Below are positions 34,786 through 44,012 of a DNA stretch of 64,000 nucleotides, piece after piece (within the stretch, counting starts at the first letter, position 1; each line of letters starts with the position of its first letter). The notes beneath the pieces are model-generated. The model was given only the letters and a program-made list of their open reading frames with translations, made no database searches and was not told the origin of the DNA. Position numbers and translations under genes: made by a program. The stretch is from Diphasiastrum complanatum (taxonomy: Eukaryota > Streptophyta > Lycopodiopsida > Lycopodiales > Lycopodiaceae), in NCBI GenBank assembly GCA_029204225.1, contig CM055106.1, forward strand, positions 16,306,022-16,370,021, read 5' to 3'.

Positions 34786-35702
34786 ATGTCAACTTATGAA
34801 GAACCATTTTGCTTTGAAGAGATTTTTGTATCTCAAAGGTGGATTAAGGCAATACTAGTTGAGTGTGATGTCTTAAAAGATAGCAAAATATGTTTTCCTT
34901 GTAAGCTTACATTAGTTATGAAGTCAAGGACATGGAAATATCTTCATAATGTAGGATCTTTTGGTTTCAATAAGATCATGAATGATGTGTTCATTCATAA
35001 AGATGAAAATTGTATGTTTTCAATCCTACCTAAAGGCAAGTTGTAAACTTCTTATGAGAATAAGTGAAGCATCCAAAGTGGACACATATCCATAAGCAAG
35101 TAGTTAGCCTTATTGAGATGGAGATACCTTTTGATTTCAATATTGGAAAAATCATGCCAAGTTGTGGTGATTTTTGGACTTATATTTCTAGCATAAGTAA
35201 ACTTGATAATCATAGGAAGTGCATATTGAATGGTCATACTTGTTGTGATCATTATGAGACATGGAGGTCTCGGATTTCCATCAAGAAGGAGCATCATGAA
35301 GAGGATCTTAAGGAGTCATCTCAAGGTTCAAGTGTGCCAAGGATTGAGGAGGAGAGACCTTCTCAAGTTGTGATTCCAAAAAGAAACTCAAGAAACATGG
35401 CTGAACCCATGTGGCTCACATTCCAAGAGAAAGAGGAGCATATCTCATGTGAAGGAGCAAGCCTCAAGGTCAAGCATCTACATGAAAATTGGAAGGAATC
35501 AATTTTGGAGATGGTGCAAAGCTCTCAAGCTCATCAAAGATGTCAACATCAAAGAAGCATTATCATGGATTTGGTGATTTCAGATCAACATCAAGCTCAT
35601 TGGCTGATCTTCACACCTTTTGAACCAGCAAAGACCAATTCAGCCCATGGAGTCAAGTTCAAGATCATCATGTTTTCCATCAAGCTAGATTTACCAAGCT
35701 AA
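34786..35702 (+). CDS. unknown ORFs in element C in place of pol
   Basis: Two frames, 34,786-35,046 (86 codons) and 35,064-35,702 (212 codons), occupy the position where integrase and RT should be and end just before the purine tract. The first has SQRWIKAILVECDVLKDSK, ICFPCKLTLVMKSRTWKYL and GSFGFNKIMNDVFI. The second has EMEIPFDFNIGKIMPSCGDF and a charged, His-rich tail. No known domain is recognised. The CF-x-P...W...F...K pattern loosely resembles part of the C-terminal region of the 44,009 ORF, which may mean a shared accessory sequence; this is tentative. Confidence 0.4.
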
Positions 35703-35717
35703 ATTTTTGAGGAGGAG

Positions 35718-36549
35718 TGTGAAAAATGCAAAAATAAGCTTGGTAGAGACCAAAAATCTTGCATATAGATAAACACACATGTGTGGAGCCTGTTTCCACG
35801 TGTGAAAATAGTGTACTTGTCATGTACCATAATCATATAGGTTGTACATATGATTTAATTCAAGTTCTAGTGGCTAAAAAGGCCAAAAACTAGTTTTCTA
35901 GATATATGACACATGGCATCAATCTATTGATTGCATGAGCCAAATATTTTGGTTGGATGTCATATCCCCTATGTAGAGAACAGCTCACACGTGTGGAATA
36001 AGCTGAAGTAGGCGGATTTTGAATTCTAGAAGATTTCCAAGTAGATCTCCATATAGAAGGAAAATGGACCAAAAGTGCTCAAAATAGAAGGTTTTGTCCA
36101 AGTGTCAGTTTTGCATGATGAATCATCATATGAAAAAGCACCTTCACACATGTGGGATCAGAGGGATGATCAGTACCACGAGCTCCCACTTATTGTATAT
36201 ATAGAGCCACATTTGGCCATAATCATTGTGAGACACCAATCTTGGTTTTGGAAGCAATTTTGAGCGATTCTCTCCATTTGTCTACATTTGTTTTGATTGT
36301 TTTGAGGTTCTATCAATGTGTGCTTGATTTTCAGGTTGGATTTCGTACTCAAACAGTGTTTCACACGTGTTAAACCATAAAATACACTTACCTTCAATTA
36401 ATGATTGTTCTTGTTAGGATTTTGTGTCTAGAATTGATCTAGATTGATCTTAATCTGAAGTAGATTGATAGATCAAGTAATCTGACAACCAATCCCTCTT
36501 GAGGATCAGATTAGGATCCACTCTTGGTCCTTTTCGTACTTTTTCCACA
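35718..36549 (+). repeat. 3' LTR of copia element C
   Basis: 832 bp, highly similar to the left LTR including the palindromic sites; one site near 36,361 is altered to CACACGTGTTAAACC. Confidence 0.95.
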
Positions 36550-36554
36550 TTTGA

Positions 36555-38265
36555 GAGTCATAATGAGCTCCCAAAGTTTTATATGCTCGATCACAAGAAT
36601 GATCTGTGGTTGATGAATCATCATCTTCCTTTGAACTTCTGGTTGAATTGTCCATGTCAATGGATCAAATTTCACTGAACGTTCACGATTTTGAAATGCG
36701 ATCTTTCATGTTCTCCAATTATAATTACTTGTGCAAATTGTAACCATGGGCATCCCAGTAAAATGCGGTAAAGCGATGGTGCATCCAGTAAATCCATTAC
36801 TACAAAAGTAATGATAAACTGGATATCTGCAATTTTCACTAGTATATCTTCCACTATACCTTTAGGTCAAACTGCAGTTTGATTAGCTAGCTTAATAGCA
36901 AAAGTGGCATGCTTAATCTTTGTAAGACCCCATTTGGCACATAACTTTGTTGATATCAAATTGACTCTTGAACCTCCATCTATCACGGTTGCCTCTCGAC
37001 TAAATTGTTTATGTTGTGTTTGCAAGGTGATATTTCTCTGCTTACTCTCCTAGGCTGCCCGTACATTGAGTACTTCATTTGAATTCTCAAATCCAGCACA
37101 AAATAGCGGTTACTACTGGACCTTCGGTTCAATCATTCGATGAATACTTCTTTGGATTGAGGCACCAACTTCAAGAATTCTCCCAAAGTAAGATTCATCG
37201 TACTTGACAGAATATTCACAATAAGTTATATTTGTGGCACCTCTAGTTCAGTCATTTTCAATGGTTCGTCACATTGATGTAACTAAGTGTTAACATACGT
37301 ACGTTGATGTGATCTTCAAAAAGGGATCCGACAAATCCGTTGATGGCACATGTATGGAATGAACCTCTGCTAGAGCTCTGGATTTTTCCATAGCTTCTTC
37401 TTCTTGGAGATCTTTAATCCACTGCCTCATGTTGTGGTAATTCTTCTTCTCGGATTTGAGATTTGGATATACCCCTGATGCGGTAGGTAATTCAGTAGCT
37501 GGCATAGATTCTGCAAGTGTTGGTTCAACAACTCCTCCTTTCTGCTTCTGAGCTCTCGTGACAACCATTAATGGTGCACATGATTCATCAAGATGAACTG
37601 TTGGTCTTTGCTTGATTGTAATCATATTCAAAGGAGTAGTTACAAGTGGTGGTCTTGGTCAAGTTGGACAGTCCTTGTAGCAATATCCATATCTGCATTC
37701 TGAACAAATGAGATGAAATTTTTTTTTATTGGGATAATCTGCAATCCTATGATTTTCTCCACATCCAAAACATCCAAGTGGCACTCGATCCCACTGTCTA
37801 GATTGTTCTTGTTGTGCAGCAACATAGATAACATATTGCTCTGAAGGACCAATGTTTTGATCTATATTATAATTCCATTGTTCATGACCATCTGAAGGTT
37901 CAAGTTTCATTATATTTGCTTGAGGAGCCTGTTGATCTGGAGGGGTAGGTAAAGCTAATGGTTGCGGAAATCCAACTCCATGGACCTTTCCATCTGGTGC
38001 TTTCCATCTAGAATTTTTTTGATATTAAAACTTAAAATATCTTTGCTAAATAACCTGTGGATTGAATGATTAAAAAGTTGTCTCATGTCCAGTTGAATTG
38101 CACAGATGACAATAGGTGTCCGTTATTCATCTTTCATTGTTGAACATTCATTCATAGTATAATTTCCAGCAGATATTGTACACCAAATGTTTTTTCTACT
38201 AAGAAAAGTTTTAGCCATTTTAGGCAGTTGCTTTGTCACTCTTAGTTTGCTGCCCTTCCAACGCT
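36555..38265 (-). pseudogene. gypsy gag and aspartic protease, right copy of the inverted pair
   Basis: Minus strand, right to left: gag start matching 30,413 (near 38,215), GHEQWNYNIDQNIGPSEQYV, a zinc-knuckle region with CFGCGENHRIADYPN and CSECRYGYCYKDC, VVTRAQKQKGGVVEP (113-codon frame 37,631-37,290), then a retroviral-type protease: VIDGGSRVNLISTKLC near 36,980 (DGG where DSG/DTG is usual) and VVMDLLDAPSLYRILLGCPW (36,854-36,672). Sequence stops at the target duplication of element C and resumes left of 31,795. Frameshifts present; no RT seen. Confidence 0.8.
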
Positions 38266-38418
38266 TTTAAATTCGCATCAAACTGAGTCTGCATCTGCTA
38301 TTTTTTACCAAGCTTTTCGAACACATTCATCATCAACTCGGCTATTGCATTGATGTCCATAGATGCAATATCATCATCCTCTTCACATATTGCATCATCC
38401 ATAATTGCATGTCGTAAT
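38266..38418. other. boundary between gypsy remnant and CACTA end
   Basis: Short stretch, no features beyond a weak continuation of the gypsy sequence. Confidence 0.4.
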
Positions 38419-38444
38419 CACAACTAGAAAACTCTGTGTTTATC

Positions 38445-38822
38445 CACGCAGAGTATCCACGCGAGACTCGACACTTAGTCGATTTTCCAAAATTTTGTTT
38501 GCGTGTAACATCCACGCGTGGATTATCCACGCCAAAATTTTTTTGAACACACCTCCGGCCAGTCTACCAGTGTTTTTTTGACACGACGCCGAAAAATTTA
38601 TGCATGTGGATTATCCACGCGTGGATAATCCACGCAAAATTGAATTTTGAAGATTCCGACAACTGTTTGAGAGGGAAGGTTGGCGGCGCCGGAAAGCAGT
38701 TTTGGCGTGGATAACCCACGCGTGGATTATCCACACAAATTTCAGTTTGTTCACCGGACCAGACCGAAAGTTAAAGATATCCACGCATGGATATCTTCTA
38801 CGTGGATTATCCACGCATTTTT
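38445..38822. repeat. CACTA subterminal array of ATCCACGC palindromes
   Basis: At least twelve copies of ATCCACGC or its complement, several joined as palindromes such as TTATCCACGCGTGGATAATC (near 38,611-38,630) and ATATCCACGCATGGATATC. Such arrays in both orientations bind the TNPA-type protein in En/Spm elements; here that role is inferred. Confidence 0.85.
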
Positions 38823-38828
38823 TGTTTT

Positions 38829-39024
38829 TTGTTTTTTGCATGTTGATAATTACATGAAATTAGTTAAATAAATATGTTTCTAAAGTGAATTATATTATGA
38901 TTAGGCTATATATATATTTTTTCTAAAGTGAATTATATTATGATGAGGTTTTTTTTTTTTTTTTGCATGTTCATAATGAAATGAAATTAGTTAAATATAT
39001 ATTTTTCTAAAGTGAATTATATCA
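38829..39024. repeat. AT-rich tandem repeats
   Basis: Units with GAAATTAGTTAAATA and TTTCTAAAGTGAATTATAT occur two to three times (near 38,855-38,902, 38,920-38,945 and 38,980-39,022), with a T run between. Confidence 0.75.
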
Positions 39025-39900
39025 TGGTATTTCTAGATGATTGGGATTTTTGATGAGGGCAGCCACCTACTTTTATAAGACAGTTGACTCGTCTACCCTA
39101 ATGGCACTCTACCTAATCTCATATCCGAGATCATTTGATATGGATTGAGGCTCATTTTGTACATACTTCGAGAGATTATCAAGAGATGGTGATTTTGGCA
39201 AGTTTGCTCTTTAATGAGAAATTGATGAATGATGAATGTGATATTTTTTGTGTCTAATGAATAGATCTGAATCTGAACAAAGTATTATACTTTCCATGTG
39301 TGTGACAGGATGTGAAGATCAATTATTTCTAGTTTTATTGTGGTGTTCAAAAGCTCTTGCCAATTAGATGCAAAATAGGTTGAATTTTGTGCTAGTTTTC
39401 TATCTATTAGATATAAGTGAAACCTTTGATGCTTTTTCAAGGTTTTAGTATCCAAATGAGATTCATAACCTTTGATTTTAACATGGTATCAGAGCCCAAA
39501 TGCAACCATCAAGGCTCAAATACAAGAAAGAGAGAAGCAATTACAAGTTGATGATTGTTTAATTTTTATTTCCCTTATTACTACCTTAAGTTTCATGATG
39601 TTCCTTCAAGTGTGAATGAAACTGTAGCAACAAAAGATTTGATGTAATGAAAAGTGAGGTGAGTAAGTGATGCATTGTTTGAGATACTTGTAAAATTATT
39701 GATCCTCCATCAAAGATACAAAATGTTACTGTTTGCAAATGGGTCTTTAAGATCAAGCTTAATCAAGATGGTAGTGTGAACAATTATAAAACAAAACTAG
39801 TTGCCAAGGGATATGCTCAATTCAAGGGGATTGACTATGATGAAACACTTGATTTTGTCATAGTTTGTGGTGGTAATTTCATTAACTCACATGCTTTTAG
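39025..39900 (+). pseudogene. copia fragment: LTR end, primer site and RT start
   Basis: An LTR-like end ...AACA at 39,483 is followed by TGGTATCAGAGCCC (39,484-39,497). About 200 bp further, the frame at about 39,690-39,850 reads VCKWVFKIKLNQDGSVNNYK and KLVAKGYAQFKGIDYDETL, the entry of copia reverse transcriptase. Gag, protease and integrase between primer site and RT are deleted, and RT stops after about 60 codons. It is inserted in the CACTA element. Confidence 0.8.
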
Positions 39901-40091
39901 TGATTCACTGCCTTTGCAGCATTTGTTAAAAAATGAGAATTTTCATTATCTCCAAAAAAATGGGATTGAAGTCAAACTATGTCTATTCTTTTCACTTACT
40001 TGACCATAAATGAGACTCTATTTTGGCTAAATAACAATCATTTGAAAGCATTGCAAGAATCAATTTCATTCAGAATTGCAATAATCAATTT

Positions 40092-42240
40092 TTATTCAGA
40101 ATTACAAGAATCAATTTCATCAGCGACAACATCTTGCAATTCATCTCCTCTTAGATGATTTTCATCATCACTCTCACTTTCAAAAATTATTTTATCATCC
40201 TGACTATTAGAATTTCTATTCTCAACATCTATGGAAGTGGGTGCTTCAAGCATGGTTTGACGATTTATTACATCTCTAGGGAGCTCAATCTCATAGTTAA
40301 AATGAAGGTTTTCCATTTCATTCTCAACATTTGCACCCTCAAATACTCGTCGTGAACGTGGTTCAACTTGAGATACAAACCACCATATTTTGTTTAGTAG
40401 GTCTGGTTGAAAAAACACCTGCAAAAATCACTATTTTAGAACATATCAAAAACTCAAATACTGAAGTCACTTGCAATAAAATGAAAAACATTATAGCATA
40501 GCATGTGCACCTGTTCACAATGACGAGGCAACACCAATGTGTCAAAGGACTCCATGCTCAATGTTTTTGATGAATCAATCGCAAAAAATCCAGTTGGATC
40601 CGATTTTACGGTTGCATTTGGCCCTCTACAAACTACCTTGAACCATTTCACATCAAATAAAAAATAGTGTCCACTTTCACCAAATGACACATCATAAATA
40701 TTTTGTATAGTTCCTACGTATTCTATATCTCCTGAGATGGGATTCCGATCTCGTGCACTGCTTTGACTTTCTTGTTGGAAAGATCTATTCTATCGTTGGC
40801 GCTTTCTAGACAAGGCCCTCTTTTTTTTCTTCTTCTTCATATAGGTCTAACCATTTATCCATAACTCCACAATTATAAATCATGAATGTAGAAATTTTTT
40901 CTCGTTGGAAGGGTGCCAACTTATGACCTTTCCCATCCCTTGAGGTTTTTCACTAGTTACCTCTTCGGCTTCCTCATCACGCCACAATAGTGGAGCAGAT
41001 GGATGTAGTTGGTGCAAAATTTCAGTAACATAAAAGAGAGATTCATGTACTAACCATCCCTCTGGCATGCTACCTTCAGGCCTTGTCTTTTGACGCACAA
41101 AATCTTTTTAAGACTTTCATGTACCTTTCCATAAAGAACATCCACCTAAAAAGTCACAAATGGTTAAAAATAAGTGTTTTATTTAATGAGCTCATGTATC
41201 AATTGATTTAGTTTAAATACACATGCAAAAGATAATTTATGCACTTATACCTAGTGTGCATTGGACCAGCAATAGAAACTTCTTCAACCAAGTGCACCAA
41301 TAAATGCACTTGTGAGTCCATGATGAAAGTCGGAAAATATCTCTCAAACATGCACACAATCTCCTTCATATCCTCATGTCTCTTGCGAAGATCCAGCTCA
41401 CGGATTTCTTTTGAACACATCCATCTGCAACACATTCAATCCATTTTATGTCTATTTGAATTTCCAATCAATAAATACTAAATAAAAATCTGCACCAAGT
41501 ACATGTAAATACTTGACAATGATTGATAGTTTGTATATGATCTCACAAATATCTTTTGACAAGCACCCACGAATTGACAATGGATAGATGAATTGAATCA
41601 TCTTTAGCCAATCATGAGATTTGAGACCTTGCAACTTTCCATCCACTGTGAATGATGACCGTAGAGAATGGGCAAAACCAGTTGGTGTTCTAATGTCATG
41701 AATAATGGAGCGCACATGGTTAAGCTCCTCCTTAGTGAATGTCCATGGTACTTTTGGAGCATGATCTTCACCATCCTTTATCCAATATTCTTTTTTGGTG
41801 TCTGATTCTTTTAGATCGTGCCTTGCAGCAATGGTATCTTTTTCACCAATCAAGTGTTTCCAAATAGATTTACCCACATTTTTAAATATGTGCATGGGAT
41901 CAAGTAGGTGATTAGTCAAAAGGTTATTCAAATATTCCAAACGATGAAATATAGATAATCTTTTCATACCATCGATTGGTTTTGCTTGAGATTCCTCCCA
42001 TGGTATTTGCCAATCTTTCACGGACATGCTCTTTGGAGGCATCTCTCTCTCAACTCTTCCTCCAAAACCTCTTCTATGAGTGTCTCTGAATGGATGGCCT
42101 TCATGCAAGTATTTACGATGATTTTCATAAACCACTTTTTTGAGACTAAAAGAGTATCTTCCCACAAAATTTGGCCCGCACAAAAAACAAGCATTTTTTC
42201 TAGCCGTTTGAAAGCCAGCCCAAAAAATGGATACTATCAA
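40092..42240 (-). pseudogene. CACTA TNP2-type transposase, broken
   Basis: Minus strand in order: 42,240-41,452 (262 codons) with YENHRKYLHEGHPFRDTHRR, LTNHLLDPMHIFKNVGKSIW and GLKSHDWLKMIQFIYPLSIR, hallmarks of the transposase_21/TNP2 domain; 41,435-41,208 with ERYFPTFIMDSQVHLLVHLV and EEVSIAGPMHTR (DUF4218-like); 41,098-40,880 with RPEGSMPEGWLVHESLFYV; 40,690-40,454 with HYFLFDVKWFKVV and a DUF4216-like SFDTLVLPRHCEQVHML; and an acidic tail (40,424-40,092). The pieces may be exons or may be split by stops; splice sites were not resolved. The N-terminal third is missing, so the gene is non-functional as it stands. Confidence 0.85.
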
Positions 42241-42527
42241 TTACTATTACAAAAAGTATATGTCAAAGAAAAGATGAATAAATTTCTTCATGCTGTAAGA
42301 TGTATAGGAGTTGAAAATCTCACGTTGATTGCTCATATGTTAAGTTGCTCCAGAATCTAAAAACCATAAATCATCCAAAATTGCATTTTGGTCTTTGACC
42401 ATAAATGCGCCTTCGTCCACTTTGACCTAGGGAGATGATGAAACTATGTTTGCTTGTTGATCAGATTGCTTGGCTGCATTCTTTGCTTGGAGAATTTGAC
42501 AATCCTTGATCTCATAGTTATTGCGCT
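42241..42527 (-). pseudogene. copia protease remnant, left part of a split copy
   Basis: Minus strand: NNYEIKDCQILQAKNAAKQ (second half of a zinc knuckle and linker), then LWFLDSGAT followed by a stop where Ser/Asn is usual, then HMSNQREIFNSYT. This is the gag end and D-S-G-A protease of a copia element. The first half of the knuckle and the rest of gag lie beyond the insertion, at 47,096 onward. Confidence 0.82.
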
Positions 42528-43228
42528 TGTGAAGAATTGCCAAAAATTGGCAAATCTAGCTTGATAAAAAACCATGTAGAATAGTGTAGATTGTGTACAC
42601 AAGTGGGTCCCACACATGTGAGGCCATGATGCCACATGGGAAACCCATCCTAATGTAGTTTAAGTCAAGTCAAGAGAGTTGGTCATGTCTATTTGGTGGT
42701 CATCCCTACTTTATAGGACCTACACCTAAGTTTAAGGTGAAAATTTGACCAACTAGCTACCTACCAAGCATAACTCTAGGAAATAGACTAGGGTTTCATT
42801 TTAGGTCAAGGAGAGTGAGTTAACTTCCTTATTACATGCTGGAAATCCACCTAACTTCAAGAAGGAAGTCGAATTTGCTATGTATTCCCTCTCTCCATAG
42901 TGAGAAGATAGAAAATTTTTGGAGCTCATTGGCAATCTCAAGCTAGTTCACTATGTACATTGAGTTTTTGTGATCCAAATGAAACCAAATCAATTTCTAC
43001 TTGTTTCTCAGGTTGAAGGCCGTACTACAGCCTGTAGTACACACGTGTGGGCTCGGATTTCAATGTTTATCAATGCTTTTGATTGTTAATGCTTGTTGTT
43101 TGTCAAATTGCCAATCTAGATCAACTCTTTTGTGTCTAGTTTTTTGATAGATTGTTAAGCAAGCATCCAATCACTCTTGTGGATCTTTTGTAGATCCATT
43201 TATGGTCCTAAAGTACAGTACTTTCACA
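42528..43228 (+). repeat. 5' LTR of copia element D
   Basis: 701 bp; opens with the inverted repeat TTGCCAAAAATTGGCAA and has CCCACACATGTGAGGCC (near 42,608) and ACACACGTGTGGGC (near 43,034). Confidence 0.96.
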
Positions 43229-43664
43229 TGGTATCAGAGCCAAGTACAAGAGCATAAGCCATTGATCTAATGCAAATCCATTTTTAGCAAGTTTTGGTGC
43301 TAAAAACTAGTCTTGAGAGGGCAAGCTAGAATCTTGATTTTGGTGAGGAGATTTGATCCCAAACTTGGTAGGGGTCCAAATCCGTACTGTCCACATGTGT
43401 GGGCACCTCTGAACCTGCATTTAATGCATGGTATTCATTTGATCCAAAAAAATTCAATTTGTGAGCTGTTGGTGTAATTTTTGGTGGAGATCCTAGGATA
43501 ATCTACCAAGATCATTTGGCATTGATTAGATTTGAATTTGTTTCATGGAATCTAATTAATCTAGGCTGAGTTCAAGTCCTATTAAGGTTAAAAAAAGGTC
43601 TTGAAAGTACACCAAGAAGGAAGAAAGAGATTAAGCCATTTTTTGTCCAAAAATAGCCAAAATT

Positions 43665-44012
43665 GGCAAGATTTGATTGTAAGTAGATTTCACATCATCT
43701 TATCTTCATTCCAACTTTGTGAGGGAGTGCTAGAACTGAGATTATAAGTCCATTTGTTGGATTAGAAATCTAATTTGAGTGAAAAACTACAAGAGAGAGA
43801 CCTTAGTGAGTTTCTAGAGACAATCAAATCCATTTCTTGGCAAGATTTGTTTGAAAGTAGTTTTCACTTCATCTTATCTTCATTCCAGCTTTGTGAGGGA
43901 GTGATAGAACTGTGATTATAAGTCCATTTGTTGGATTAGAAATCAAATTTGAGTGAAACACTGCAAGTTTGAGACCTTTGTGAGTTTCAAGTCAATCAAA
44001 TCTATTTCTTGT
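43665..44012 (+). repeat. 174-bp tandem duplication in the leader of element D
   Basis: Two head-to-tail copies starting GGCAAGATTTG at 43,665 and 43,839, sharing CATCTTATCTTCATTCCA and AAGTCCATTTGTTGGATTAG, about 90% alike. The second copy ends at the ORF start. Confidence 0.88.

Larger units (their letters stand above)
31795..36549 (+). mobile_element. non-autonomous copia-type LTR element C
   Basis: LTRs 31,795-32,622 (828 bp) and 35,718-36,549 (832 bp) begin TGTGAAAAATGC and end TTTTTGCACA/TTTTTCCACA. Target duplication TTTGA is perfect (31,790-31,794 and 36,550-36,554). Primer site TGGTATCAAAGCC follows the left LTR (32,623-32,635), and a purine tract GAGGAGGAG precedes the right one. 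The interior has a gag zinc-knuckle region and unknown reading frames but no integrase, RT or RNase H, so it must be mobilised in trans. Confidence 0.95.
38419..42240 (-). mobile_element. CACTA (En/Spm) DNA transposon, truncated at the right
   Basis: The left end begins CACAACTAGAAAACTCTG, close to the plant CACTA terminus (CACTAC.AGAAA). It is followed by an array of short palindromic motifs (38,445-38,822) typical of subterminal repeats, then transposase coding on the minus strand (42,240-40,092). A copia fragment sits inside (about 39.0-39.9 kb). The transposase N-terminus and right terminus are missing: at about 42,240 the sequence changes to a copia remnant. Confidence 0.8.
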
